From: an uncultured Eubacteriales bacterium
GTDB lineage: Bacteria > Bacillota > Clostridia > Oscillospirales > CAG-272
Reading direction: 5' to 3'
NCBI GenBank assembly: GCA_958352145.1
Contig: CATWNM010000015.1
Location: 1 to 43,434 of the forward strand
Length of the DNA stretch: 43,434 bases
Below the pieces are notes generated by a model, which was not told the origin of the DNA, searched no databases, and saw nothing but the letters and a program-made list of their open reading frames with translations. The position numbers and the translations under genes are program-made. Shown here one piece after another: positions 1 to 7,468 of the stretch. Numbering within the stretch: position 1 is the stretch's first letter; each line of letters begins with the position of its first letter.

Positions 1-135
1 CCGTCCGGGAATGGTGATAAAGCCTTTCTGTTTCAGTTCCTCGTTCATCTCCCGCACCAGCTTGTAGGCGTAGGGCTTGGAGATACCCAGTTCCCTGGCT
101 ACTTCTTCCGCCTTTACAAACAGTTCCTTGCTCAT
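1..135 (-). CDS. Excisionase-like HTH DNA-binding protein (partial)
   Basis: The first 45 residues of a small DNA-binding protein are visible; the C-terminus lies beyond the window edge. The reading starts MSKELFVKAEEVARELGISK and carries a winged-helix/MerR-like HTH (roughly residues 8-30, EVARELGISKPYAYKLVREM). Proteins of about 65-70 residues with this start are common in integrative conjugative elements of Clostridia, where they act as excisionase or element-control proteins. An ideal ribosome site (AAGGAGGTG) lies 6 bases before the ATG. It is transcribed away from the XRE gene at 302 and shares its upstream region with it, the usual arrangement of an element control switch. The family is recalled from pattern, not searched; a generic HTH protein is the alternative. 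Confidence 0.72.
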   Translation of the reverse strand, partial: MSKELFVKAEEVARELGISKPYAYKLVREMNEELKQKGFITIPGR

Positions 136-155
136 GCGTTTCACCTCCTTATTTT

Positions 156-240
156 TGTTTCGCAAATATGTTAATGTTACCATCCTCATTATACATTAAC
201 AAAAGTGTTAATGTCAAGAATTTATTTCGCATTTTTGTTA
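156..240. promoter_or_regulatory. Divergent operator region of the mobile-element switch
   Basis: The intergenic stretch between the two divergent regulators holds a perfect inverted repeat, ACATTAAC at 193-200 and GTTAATGT at 207-214, with a 6-base spacer. A further half-site GTTAATGT sits at 170-177 and a related TTTGTTAAA at 233-241. Two similar blocks beginning TTTCGCA (about 157 and 224) flank it. This looks like the operator set of an XRE/CI-like repressor; binding by the neighbouring XRE protein is inferred. Confidence 0.6.
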
Positions 241-249
241 AACTTTATC

Positions 250-278
250 TTGCATATTTCGCTTTTTTGCGCTATACT
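250..278 (+). promoter_or_regulatory. Sigma-A promoter of the XRE regulator
   Basis: TTGCAT (250-255) and TATACT (273-278) are separated by exactly 17 bases and lie 23 bases upstream of the ATG at 302. Confidence 0.7.
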
Positions 279-301
279 ATTGGCAAAGGCGGTGGGATAT
301 T

Positions 302-859
302 ATGACAGTCGGAGATAAGATAAAGAAAATCCGCACCTTTCGAGGTATGACACAAAAGGAATTGGGGCTTGCTGTCGGCTTTGAGGAAAAGGGAGCAGAC
401 AACCGTATCGCACAGTACGAAACGAATTACCGTGTCCCCAAGCGGGAGTTGCTGGACAAGATTGCCGAGGCGCTGCGGGTAGACCGCCAGAATTTCTACA
501 CCATCGCCCCCGGCTCCGCCGAGGATTTCATGCGGACATTCTTCTGGCTCGACGAGGACAGCCCCGGCGCTATTCGCCTGTTCCAACTTGTCCGCAATCC
601 AGGCAGGGCGGGGGCCGCTGATGATACCGCTGTACGGTACAATGACGGCGACGACTGGCCCGCACACCCTCCCGTGGGTATGTACTTCCAGTACGGCCTT
701 GTGGACGAGTTCATGCGGGAATGGCTTTTGCGTCAGCAGGAGTTACACGCCGGGGAGATCACCAGGGACGAGTATTTTGAATGGAAACTCAACTGGCCCC
801 ATACCTGCGACGACAGCAAAGAAAGCGAGTATTATATCCCCTGGCGAAAAAACAAATAA
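302..859 (+). CDS. XRE-family regulator of an integrative element
   Basis: A 185-residue protein with an N-terminal XRE/Cro-CI helix-turn-helix (about residues 4-60; GMTQKELGLAVGFEEKGADNRIAQYE and a following LLDKIAEALRV helix), followed by a roughly 120-residue acidic, aromatic-rich C-terminal domain. Proteins with this architecture are frequent in conjugative and integrative elements of Firmicutes, where they control maintenance or excision. It has its own promoter (250-278) and a strong terminator directly after the stop, and it diverges from the excisionase-like gene, so a repressor acting on the operators at 170-214 is the simplest role. The C-terminal domain gives no enzymatic motif that I recognise. 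Base composition and style differ little from the neighbours, but synteny points to the mobile element, not to the chromosome. Confidence 0.8.
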   Translation: MTVGDKIKKIRTFRGMTQKELGLAVGFEEKGADNRIAQYETNYRVPKRELLDKIAEALRVDRQNFYTIAPGSAEDFMRTFFWLDEDSPGAIRLFQLVRNPGRAGAADDTAVRYNDGDDWPAHPPVGMYFQYGLVDEFMREWLLRQQELHAGEITRDEYFEWKLNWPHTCDDSKESEYYIPWRKNK

Positions 860-860
860 G

Positions 861-915
861 ACAAGCAAAAAACCGCCCTGCTGAATTTGTCGTTCAGCAG
901 GGCGGTTTTGCTTGT
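861..915 (+). terminator. Rho-independent terminator after the XRE gene
   Basis: A very long perfect hairpin: ACAAGCAAAA plus CCGCCCTGCTGAA pairs with TTCAGCAGGGCGG plus TTTTGCTTGT around the loop TTTGTCG. It is A-rich before and T-rich after, so it can stop transcription in either direction. Confidence 0.92.
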
Positions 916-1038
916 CCCTTTGGGATTATTCTCTTGAGAGTACCGGGCGGACACAAATAGTATCAATCCAGTATCAAGAGCAATATGGACGGGCAAAAAA
1001 GCCTGTATTCATGCGGGTTTGCGCCGTTTTGAGCGTCA
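916..1038. other. Probable integration junction at the guaA 3' end
   Basis: No gene lies between the element terminator and the guaA stop. The stretch carries two close direct repeats, AGTATCAA at 959-966 and 970-977, that could be arm sites. The conserved last codons of guaA (encoding TIEWE, with core CATTCCCACTCGAT read on the plus strand at 1037-1050) are the known attachment site used by tyrosine integrases of genomic islands. The second copy of the core that would prove the island lies outside the window. Confidence 0.5.
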
Positions 1039-2901
1039 TTCCCACTCGATTGTTGCCGGGGGTTTGCCGGTGATGTCGTACAGCACCATATCGATTCGAT
1101 CGCCGAGTTTTTGTTTGATGGACTTTGTCACAGCGTCCAATGCTTCAACGGCAAAATGTTTATATGGCCGCGCGGCTTGCGCGGTCATATAATCGTTGGT
1201 GACGACAGCCCGCACGACGACGGAATATTTTTGCGTAAGGTTGGAAGAAAGCGGGATAAGCACGGCAAAACATTGAGCTATTTTTGGATTCATAAGCCCA
1301 TCTGTAACGATTGCGTCCGCCTCGCGGAGCAGATCGGCCGTCTCGTGACAGACATGCATCGGGCCGCAGTGCAGCGTGGTGCAGGGCGCGTCGGAATCTA
1401 TACGATACGCGACCCGGTTGATAAACGGCAGGTTGTTGGGGATCGCCTTGGCAATTTCAAAAGCTTCTTCAAAATCGCTCTGTATCCCTTTGCCGCAAAG
1501 CACGGCGAGACTTTTATAGGAGCGGTTATCTCCCTGTACGCCTACGCTGCGGATCGGCGCAATTTTTGACGTGTACTTCCCTTTGCCGATTTGATCGATG
1601 AACGCGGTCAAATTGTCGCGCTGTTCGGTCGTCACGACAACGGCAGAATCGTTGCAGAGCAGGCGGACGCCAAGCCCGGGACCAGGAAAGGGCTGGCGGG
1701 AAGCGATTTCCTCATCCAGACCGAGCATGCGGGCCACCTGGCGCACTTCATCCTTATGCCAGTCCCAATTGGTTTCCACGATCATCCCGCGTTCGCGTGC
1801 GCGGCGAATGATATCCACGTCGTTATGATGCGTTTTTATTTTGTTTGCATAACCGCTCACATCCGGGTTGCCGCTTTCGATCAAGTCTGGACGAAGCGTT
1901 CCCTGTGCGAGAAAAGTATGCTCAAAATCAATTCCCAACTCTTCGGCGGCTTTTGAGGTTACTTTGATGAACATGGAGCCGATGATCCGCCGCTTTTTCT
2001 CAGGATCGCAGGTCATGGAAAGCGGGCCGATGATTTTGCCGGTTCCGTCGTCCACAGTGCCGTTGAAAAATTCGTTTTCGGCATTGACGCGCTTCATATG
2101 TACAAGGCCGAGTTTTTTCAGATTCTCACAAATGCGGTCGCTTTCGTTTTTGCGCATCATACCGTGGTCGATGTGGATGGCATAAACGTTCTCCGGCGGC
2201 AGCGCGCGCAAAAGGAGCGCAGCGGTGACTGCGCTGTCCACGCCGCCCGAAACCAGTACGATCACCTGGTTGTTTCCAACTTTTTCCCGTATCATGCTAA
2301 TCGAGGTCTTGATACGGTCCTCCAGCGCGTAAACTTCTTTCAAAAGACATACGCGACGCAGAAAGCTTTCCAGCATTTCAAGTCCATGCTCCGACAGATC
2401 GACTTCCGGGTGGAACTGTACGCCGATGATGCGTTTTTCCGCATTATAAATTCCTGCGACGACATCTCCGGTCACCGCAAAGGCTTCAAAGCCGTCCGCT
2501 AAGCGTTTTACGGCGTCTCCATGGCTCATCAGCACCGTCTGCTTGGACGCTAAACCGTCTGTCAGGGGACAGGGCGCGATAATATCAATATCCACGGGAC
2601 CGTATTCGGTTTTGACTTCGGGCAGCACTTCGCCGCCGAAGTGCTCGTTAATCAGCTGCATGCCGTAGCAGATGCCGAGCATAGGGATTCCCAGCGAAAA
2701 AATGGCTTTGTCGTACTGGGGCGCGCCGCATGACCAAACGCTCGCGGGTCCGCCGCTTAAAATGATCGCGTTGTAAGCTTGAAGTTTTTCCGCCGAAACG
2801 CCCATCGGAAAAATATCCGAGTAAACGCCGAGTTCGCGGACCTTGCGGTCAATGACTTTGGTGTATTGTCCGCCGCAGTCCAGAATCGCCAATTTTTCCA
2901 T
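1036..2901 (-). CDS. guaA: GMP synthase (glutamine-hydrolysing), long form
   Basis: Converts XMP to GMP with ATP and glutamine, the last step of guanine nucleotide synthesis. The N-terminal class I glutamine amidotransferase domain shows Cys78 in GICYGMQL and His164/Glu166 in VQFHPEV; the ATP pyrophosphatase domain starts with the P-loop SGGVDS at 218-223; the C-terminus ends in the conserved TIEWE. The chosen start (MEKLAILDCGGQ) is the second methionine, preceded by a GAGAGAA-type site; 621 residues is about 100 longer than usual bacterial GuaA (510-525). The extra length lies in the C-terminal part and, with QGTLRPDLIESG, KTHHND and FPGPGL, resembles the eukaryote-type enzyme with an inserted dimerisation subdomain. 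It has its own promoter at 2940-2968. Its 3' end faces the mobile element. Confidence 0.97.
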   Translation of the reverse strand: MEKLAILDCGGQYTKVIDRKVRELGVYSDIFPMGVSAEKLQAYNAIILSGGPASVWSCGAPQYDKAIFSLGIPMLGICYGMQLINEHFGGEVLPEVKTEYGPVDIDIIAPCPLTDGLASKQTVLMSHGDAVKRLADGFEAFAVTGDVVAGIYNAEKRIIGVQFHPEVDLSEHGLEMLESFLRRVCLLKEVYALEDRIKTSISMIREKVGNNQVIVLVSGGVDSAVTAALLLRALPPENVYAIHIDHGMMRKNESDRICENLKKLGLVHMKRVNAENEFFNGTVDDGTGKIIGPLSMTCDPEKKRRIIGSMFIKVTSKAAEELGIDFEHTFLAQGTLRPDLIESGNPDVSGYANKIKTHHNDVDIIRRARERGMIVETNWDWHKDEVRQVARMLGLDEEIASRQPFPGPGLGVRLLCNDSAVVVTTEQRDNLTAFIDQIGKGKYTSKIAPIRSVGVQGDNRSYKSLAVLCGKGIQSDFEEAFEIAKAIPNNLPFINRVAYRIDSDAPCTTLHCGPMHVCHETADLLREADAIVTDGLMNPKIAQCFAVLIPLSSNLTQKYSVVVRAVVTNDYMTAQAARPYKHFAVEALDAVTKSIKQKLGDRIDMVLYDITGKPPATIEWE

Positions 2902-2939
2902 AATTCTCTCACCTTTCAAGAAGCAAAAGATATAACTCC

Positions 2940-2968
2940 ATTATATATAAAAGCGGTTCCGGTGTCAA
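2940..2968 (-). promoter_or_regulatory. Consensus sigma-A promoter of guaA
   Basis: On the minus strand TTGACA (2963-2968) and TATAAT (2940-2945) are separated by 17 bases, a perfect consensus. No guanine riboswitch is recognisable in the short leader. Confidence 0.9.
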
Positions 2969-2997
2969 CGAAAAAACCGAAAATGACCAAGCGCTGG

Positions 2998-3040
2998 CAA
3001 AAAACTGCCGAAGTCTACAAAAAAGCAGATTCGGCAGTGT
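2998..3040 (-). terminator. Terminator after dapA
   Basis: ACTGCCGAA (3004-3012) pairs with TTCGGCAGT (3030-3038); on the minus strand the stem is followed by a run of six T. It separates dapA from guaA. Confidence 0.85.
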
Positions 3041-3060
3041 GTATTTTGTTGAAATTTCGC

Positions 3061-3966
3061 TCAGATCATTCCAAGCGAAGTCATCTCGGCTTTGATCTTC
3101 TCTTTTAGGCCGTCTTCAATTTCCGCCAGCGGCAAACGCATTTCCTCTGCGCACAGATCCAGCAAATACATGGCGTATTTTAAGGGCGCCGGGTTGGTTT
3201 CGGCAAACAGAAGCTGAACCAGACGCGCGTATTTATGCGAGAGATGCATGGCGCAGGCAAAATCGCCGTCAAGCGCCGCGCGCGCCATGGCTGCGACCGC
3301 TGCGGGCGCAATGTTGGAAAGCACAGAAATTACGCCGCGGCCGCCGAGTGAAAGGACGGGCAGCGTCATATCGTCGTTGCCGCTGTATACGCAGAGCTGC
3401 GTTTCGGCGCACAGCCGTGTAATCCGGCCAAAATTCGGCGACGCTTCCTTGACGGCGCAGATCCCGGGGAGGGCGGCCAAGGCCTTATACTGTTCCAGCG
3501 TCAGATCTACGCCGGTGCGGGAAGGTACGTTATATAGAATGATCGGTTTCCCGCCGGCGGCTTCCGCGATCTGTTTGTAATGTTCAAGAATACCGGATGC
3601 CGTTCCTTTATTGCAGTAAGGCGTGATGACCAGTAGAGCGTCCGCGCCGGTTGCCGTTGCGTCACGACAGAGCGTGCAGGCGGTTTTGGTGTCTGCGCTG
3701 CCGCATCCTGCGATCAGCGGAAGCGTATCGCCGGTTTCTTCTTTCGCCGCGGTGATCAGCCGTCTCCGCTCGTTTCGGCTGAGCGTTGCGGATTCGCCAG
3801 TCGTGCCCGCAATGCAAAGCGCGTCGATCCCCATATCGGCCTGCCAGCGAACGAGCGAACGGAAACGGTCGAGCGCCAGTTCGCCGCCGGAAAATGGAGT
3901 TGCCAGCGCAGTGGCTGCGCCGGAAAACGGATATTTTTCAATTGTATCGGAATTATATGTACACAT
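3061..3966 (-). CDS. dapA: 4-hydroxy-tetrahydrodipicolinate synthase
   Basis: Condenses pyruvate with aspartate semialdehyde, the first committed step of the diaminopimelate/lysine pathway, which supplies the cell wall and, in spore formers, dipicolinate. The 301-residue TIM barrel shows the GTTGES motif at 54-59, Tyr145 in ILYNVPSRTG and the Schiff-base Lys173 in AVKEAS. Length is typical of the family. The start ATG follows AGAGGG at a spacing of 5. The gene stands alone, divergent from queA, with a terminator after it; no lysine riboswitch could be seen in the short upstream region. Other members of the NAL lyase family share the fold, but the motif set fits DapA best. Confidence 0.93.
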   Translation of the reverse strand: MCTYNSDTIEKYPFSGAATALATPFSGGELALDRFRSLVRWQADMGIDALCIAGTTGESATLSRNERRRLITAAKEETGDTLPLIAGCGSADTKTACTLCRDATATGADALLVITPYCNKGTASGILEHYKQIAEAAGGKPIILYNVPSRTGVDLTLEQYKALAALPGICAVKEASPNFGRITRLCAETQLCVYSGNDDMTLPVLSLGGRGVISVLSNIAPAAVAAMARAALDGDFACAMHLSHKYARLVQLLFAETNPAPLKYAMYLLDLCAEEMRLPLAEIEDGLKEKIKAEMTSLGMI

Positions 3967-3980
3967 ATTTCCCTCTAAAC

Positions 3981-4009
3981 TTGCTTTTTCATTTTTTTGG
4001 TACTATAAT
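3981..4009 (+). promoter_or_regulatory. Promoter of queA
   Basis: TTGCTT (3981-3986), 17 bases, TATAAT (4004-4009), about 47 bases before the queA ATG. The -10 lies in a near-palindrome TACTATAATAGTA that could also serve dapA on the other strand. Confidence 0.65.
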
Positions 4010-4055
4010 AGTACTACTAATACAATATGAAAATTTTCCGAAAGCGGCATGGTAT

Positions 4056-5117
4056 ATGATAAAAAACGAGAGAATAAAAACCAATCTTAGGAAAGAGGAT
4101 TTTTTTTATGCGTTGCCGCCTGAGCGGATTGCGCAGACGCCTGTGGATAAACGGGATGCCTCCCGTCTGATGGTTGTCAACCGGTCGAGCGGGGCGATTG
4201 CGCACCGGTATTTTTACGATATTCCCGAGTATATCCGTCCCGAGGACGTGCTGGTCATCAACAATTCTAAAGTGATCCCTGCACGTCTTTTCGGTGCGGA
4301 TGTGTCGCGGCCGGATCGTGCGGTGGAATTTTTGCTGCTTCGCCGCAGGAGCGATATGATTTGGGAAACGCTGGTACGCCCGGGCAAGAAAGCGAAGCCC
4401 GGCACCCGCTTTGTTTTTGGAGACGGCCTGCTTTTTGCAGAAATTCTCGAGGTCGTCGAAGGGGGAAACCGGCTGCTCCGGATGAATACTGGCGGCGCGG
4501 AAATCTACGATATTCTTGAGCGGATCGGCAGTATGCCGCTGCCGCCGTATATCACCGAAAAGCTGCGCGACGGCAGCCGATATCAGACGGTATATGCGCG
4601 CGATGCGGGCAGCGCCGCCGCGCCGACCGCCGGACTGCATTTTACAGAAGAACTCTTGGACAGACTTCGCGCGCAGGGAACCGCGGTCGTGCCGGTTTTG
4701 CTGCACGTGGGGCTTGGAACATTTCGGCCCGTCAAGGAAAGCCAGATCAGCGATCATGTCATGCACAGCGAATATTTTTCGATCAGCCGGGAAAGCGCGG
4801 ATGAGATCAATCGCCGGCGCGCTGCCGGCGGCCGCGTGATTGCTGTGGGGACAACCTCCTGCCGCGTGCTGGAGAGCGCGTCGGACGACGACGGCGCGCT
4901 GCGTGAGATGTCGGGAGATACGGGGATTTTTATTTATCCTGGGTATCGCTTTAAGGCTGTAGACGCACTGATTACCAATTTTCATCTTCCCGAGAGCACG
5001 CTTTTGATGCTGGTCAGCGCATTTTACAACCGGGAGAAAATCCTCGCCGCCTATCGCTGCGCTGTGGAAGAGCGGTACCGTTTTTTCAGCTTCGGCGATG
5101 CTATGCTGATTGTATAA
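4056..5117 (+). CDS. queA: SAM:tRNA ribosyltransferase-isomerase
   Basis: Transfers and rearranges the ribose of S-adenosylmethionine onto preQ1-tRNA to make epoxyqueuosine at the wobble base. The 353-residue protein shows the family blocks LVINNSKVIPARLFG, MPLPPYI, YQTVYA, AAPTAGLHFTEELL, HVGLGTFRPV, MHSEYF, AVGTTSCRVLES, IFIYPGY and VDALITNFHLPESTLLMLVSAF, ending YRFFSFGDAMLIV. The open frame extends upstream to 3786, but the promoter at 3981-4009 and the family length place the start at ATG 4056; the region matching the E. coli N-terminus begins ten residues later. The ribosome site is weak. No other queuosine gene is nearby. Confidence 0.95.
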   Translation: MIKNERIKTNLRKEDFFYALPPERIAQTPVDKRDASRLMVVNRSSGAIAHRYFYDIPEYIRPEDVLVINNSKVIPARLFGADVSRPDRAVEFLLLRRRSDMIWETLVRPGKKAKPGTRFVFGDGLLFAEILEVVEGGNRLLRMNTGGAEIYDILERIGSMPLPPYITEKLRDGSRYQTVYARDAGSAAAPTAGLHFTEELLDRLRAQGTAVVPVLLHVGLGTFRPVKESQISDHVMHSEYFSISRESADEINRRRAAGGRVIAVGTTSCRVLESASDDDGALREMSGDTGIFIYPGYRFKAVDALITNFHLPESTLLMLVSAFYNREKILAAYRCAVEERYRFFSFGDAMLIV

Positions 5118-5307
5118 AAGATGCCGTTTCAAGCCGGGAGCGGGAAATTGTCCGGATTTCGGGGCGTGTGCCTGCGCCGCGGGCACGGATAAATGGATTG
5201 AAATTAGACGTTTTATTGAAATGAAGCGCTTAACCCTTAGAAAAAAACAATTTTGATGTACAGTCTGTGTTTTGAGCAAGCGGACGGAAAAGAGGGGGAA
5301 TAGAAGA

Positions 5308-5703
5308 ATGAAATTAGATGGCTTTGGCATTTTTGTTACGGATATGGCGGCGATGATTCGTTTTTACCGGGATGTTTTGGGATTTGAAATCAAGGAATCC
5401 GAGGATACGACAAATGTATATCTGGAGAAGGACGGAACGCTGTTCCTTCTCTATGGGCGAAAAGATTGCGAGAAAATGACCGGTAAAAAATTCGGGTATG
5501 CAGACGGGATCAACGGACATTTTGAGATCGCTTTGAGTGTGGAGAATTATGCCGCTGTGGATAAGGCGTATTCGGATAGTATAGCGCGCGGCGGGAAAGC
5601 CGTCATGTCGCCGGCCACCGAGCCGTGGGGACAGCGTACGTGTTATATTGCCGATCCGGATGGAAATCTCGTCGAGATCGGTTCGTTTAATCAAGGTGAA
5701 TAA
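5308..5703 (+). CDS. VOC-family (glyoxalase/bleomycin-resistance fold) protein
   Basis: A 131-residue single-domain vicinal-oxygen-chelate protein. It shows the typical opening (GFGIFVTDMAAMIRFYRDVLGFEI) and closing (RTCYIADPDGNLVEIGSF) blocks with the terminal metal-ligand-type Glu. The start ATG follows AGAGGGGGAATAGAAG; an upstream frame extension to 5272 has no such site and was not used. It is followed after one base by the TfoX-N gene, so the two form a small operon. Substrate cannot be told: members include glyoxalases, dioxygenases and antibiotic-binding proteins. Confidence 0.85.
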   Translation: MKLDGFGIFVTDMAAMIRFYRDVLGFEIKESEDTTNVYLEKDGTLFLLYGRKDCEKMTGKKFGYADGINGHFEIALSVENYAAVDKAYSDSIARGGKAVMSPATEPWGQRTCYIADPDGNLVEIGSFNQGE

Positions 5704-5704
5704 T

Positions 5705-6031
5705 ATGGCATCAGGGAAAGATTTTGTGGAATTTGTCGCCGATCAGCTGCGGGAAGCCGGAAAAATCACATATCGCAAAATGTTCGGCGAGTACGGTGTT
5801 TACTGCGACGGCAAACTGTTTGCGCTTGTCTGCGACGATCAGTTTTTTGTCAAGATTACGGAGGAAGGGCGAAAGCTGTGGCCGGCGCTTACGGAAGCGC
5901 CGCCGTACGCAGGCGCGAAGAATTATTTTCTTGTGGAAGACGTGGAGAATCGGGAGATGATGACGAAGCTTGCGGCCGTCACCTGCGCGCATCTTCCTTT
6001 GCCGAAGTTAAAAGAACGCAAAGTGCGGTGA
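5705..6031 (+). CDS. TfoX N-terminal domain family protein
   Basis: A 108-residue protein of the TfoX-N family (ITYRKMFGEYGVYCDGKLFALVCDDQFFVKITEEGRKL), a small domain related to the N-terminal part of the competence regulator TfoX but usually found alone in Firmicutes, function unsettled. It starts two bases after the VOC stop with AAGGTG as ribosome site inside the end of that gene, implying translational coupling. No TfoX C-terminal domain is present, so a competence role should not be assumed. Confidence 0.85.
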   Translation: MASGKDFVEFVADQLREAGKITYRKMFGEYGVYCDGKLFALVCDDQFFVKITEEGRKLWPALTEAPPYAGAKNYFLVEDVENREMMTKLAAVTCAHLPLPKLKERKVR

Positions 6032-6146
6032 GCGCGTTGGCTCAGGACGCGAAATGAAAAGATTTCTTTGGCATCCGCGGCGCGGATGTCTCCTGTAGCT
6101 TAGATGCCGGAACGGTTATATCAAATTGAAAATAAAGGACAGCGTC
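6032..6146 (+). other. Short spacer with a GC-rich hairpin
   Basis: Between the TfoX-N and ACT genes a 9-bp stem GGCATCCGC (6070-6078) / GCGGATGTC (6082-6090) is present, without a following T run, so it is more likely an RNA-processing or stability hairpin than a terminator. Confidence 0.35.
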
Positions 6147-6512
6147 ATGGAGATCAAAAAAATCAACGGAGATTTTTCTATTTGTAAAGTTCCGGATTTG
6201 TCTTTTGTGCATGTAGAGTCGGAATACTGTTTCATCGGGAAAACCGATGAAGAAATTTCGGTCGTTTGCAGAACAGAGCATGTTCCGCAAAACGCAGTCG
6301 AGCGGGAGGACGGCTGGAAAGCGTTTCGGATTCAGGGCGTGCTGGATTTTTCGCTGATTGGGGTTCTTTCGGGCATATCTGCAATTCTGGCGGAGCAGCA
6401 GATCGGAATTTTTGTTTTATCGACGTATAATACGGATTATATCTTAACGAAGTCTGAGAATTATTCGAGCGCGGTATCTTCGCTGAAGCGTGCTGGGTAT
6501 AGCATTGTGTAG
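6147..6512 (+). CDS. ACT-domain protein
   Basis: A 121-residue protein resembling the paired ACT domains of the ACT_7/CASTOR-like family: VVCRTEHVP, then FRIQGVLDFSLIGVLSGISAILAEQQIGIFVLSTYNTDYILTKSENYSSAVSSLKRAGYSI is the characteristic second half. Such proteins bind small ligands, often amino acids, and are found alone in many Firmicutes. The start used follows AAAGGACAGCGTC; the upstream in-frame ATG at 6126 lacks a site. A strong terminator follows. Ligand unknown. Confidence 0.8.
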   Translation: MEIKKINGDFSICKVPDLSFVHVESEYCFIGKTDEEISVVCRTEHVPQNAVEREDGWKAFRIQGVLDFSLIGVLSGISAILAEQQIGIFVLSTYNTDYILTKSENYSSAVSSLKRAGYSIV

Positions 6513-6533
6513 TTTCAGCTATGTGTGCATAGC

Positions 6534-6583
6534 AAAAAGCCGAAGCCGAAAAAAGCTTGATTGCTTTTCGGTTTCGGCTTTTA
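6534..6583. terminator. Bidirectional terminator between convergent genes
   Basis: AAAAGCCGAAGCCGAAAA (6535-6552) pairs with TTTTCGGTTTCGGCTTTT (6565-6582). A-run before and T-run after, placed between a plus-strand gene end and a minus-strand gene end at 6605. Confidence 0.92.
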
Positions 6584-6604
6584 CAGCCGTTTGGAGATAT
6601 GCTG

Positions 6605-7294
6605 TTACTGTGCCGCCGTGTCGCTGTGCTGATTTGGCGGGTAGGCGTCGGTGATCCGGGGCGGCGCGGATATATCTTTAAATTTTGGCTCTTTCAGGGA
6701 GAGGATCAGCAAAAGGATATTCATAACCAGCGGCAAGAACAGCCAGCCAAGAATGATGCCGGCAAAAAAGCCGCCGGAGGCGCCGCCGGCAAAATTGTCC
6801 GTAATGCGGTACAGCGCCATCAGGTAAAACACGGTATATACAACAGATAGCGCTATTATCGCCAGAAGCAGAATGAGCGCCGCGGCCAACCACCCGTAAA
6901 TATAGGCGGTATGGGGTTCTATATAGGGTTCATCAAGCAGCATTCGAAATACGAAAGACAATAGGATTCCGGTATATATAAGTCCGGATGCGTTATATAA
7001 AATATATACGGTCAAAAGGCGGGCGCCGCTCTTTTTGCGCGGACGCCCGACGTCGCTCAGCCGCCCGATTATCCATTGTCCGGCAAATGGGACAAAGCCC
7101 ATCCAGCCGTTGTTTACATGTGTGCGTTTCGCAAAATTGAGCGTGGCAATGCCGCGTATAATATAGTTTGCCAGTCCGAGCAGCAGCGCAAAGCCAAAAA
7201 TCAGAACATAAAAGGTCATCAGTACACGGAGCGATGCTTCGTCGATATCAAACTCCGTTATCCATTTGTCCAGCCCAATGAAATACCGTTCCAC
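6605..7294 (-). CDS. Multi-pass membrane protein, function unknown
   Basis: A 229-residue protein with about five hydrophobic segments (VLMTFYVLIFGFALLLGLANYII; a GWMGFVPFAGQWIIGRLSD motif; LTVYILYNASGLIYTGILLSFVF; GWLAAALILLLAIIALSVVYTVFYLMALY; FFAGIILGWLFLPLVMNILLLIL) and a proline-rich hydrophilic tail. The central WMGFVPFAGQWIIG segment is typical of small DUF805/YIP1-like or related membrane proteins of Clostridia. The start is GTG at 7294 after GGAGGG; the longer frame to 7390 would run across a -10 element (TATAAT on the minus strand, 7328-7333) and is rejected. No partner gene suggests a role. Confidence 0.75.
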   Translation of the reverse strand: MERYFIGLDKWITEFDIDEASLRVLMTFYVLIFGFALLLGLANYIIRGIATLNFAKRTHVNNGWMGFVPFAGQWIIGRLSDVGRPRKKSGARLLTVYILYNASGLIYTGILLSFVFRMLLDEPYIEPHTAYIYGWLAAALILLLAIIALSVVYTVFYLMALYRITDNFAGGASGGFFAGIILGWLFLPLVMNILLLILSLKEPKFKDISAPPRITDAYPPNQHSDTAAQ

Positions 7295-7327
7295 CCGAAT
7301 TCCCTCCAAATGTATAAAATGAATCTG

Positions 7328-7333
7328 ATTATA
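7328..7333 (-). promoter_or_regulatory. -10 element of the membrane-protein gene
   Basis: TATAAT on the minus strand, 34 bases upstream of the GTG start, in an AT-rich region. No good -35 hexamer is seen at 17 bases. Confidence 0.45.
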
Positions 7334-7410
7334 GAATAGCATACGGAGAAATATTTCGCAACAAAAATAACATAAATTGAAAATTTTCAAAATAAAAGTG
7401 CGAAAAACTA

Positions 7411-7441
7411 TTGACTCTTACGCTGCGTAATTGTGTATTCT
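7411..7441 (+). promoter_or_regulatory. MerR-type promoter with palindromic 19-bp spacer
   Basis: TTGACT (7411-7416) and TATTCT (7436-7441) are separated by 19 bases, and the spacer contains the perfect palindrome TTACGCTGCGTAA (7418-7430). A 19-base spacer with a central operator is the hallmark of MerR activators that untwist their own promoter, so the gene downstream is probably autoregulated. Confidence 0.88.
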
Positions 7442-7468
7442 AAAATTGCTGCGAAGGAGAAATGAAAA

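Noticed and set aside
2902..3060. Possible guanine riboswitch ahead of guaA
   Set aside because: The leader after the promoter is only about 35 bases and shows no purine-aptamer core.
3967..4055. Possible lysine riboswitch at dapA
   Set aside because: The upstream region is under 90 bases and shared with queA, far too short for the lysine aptamer.
4017..5330. 437-codon open frame antisense to queA
   Set aside because: It covers queA exactly, has an unlikely His/Arg-rich composition, no ribosome site, and queA has all family motifs.
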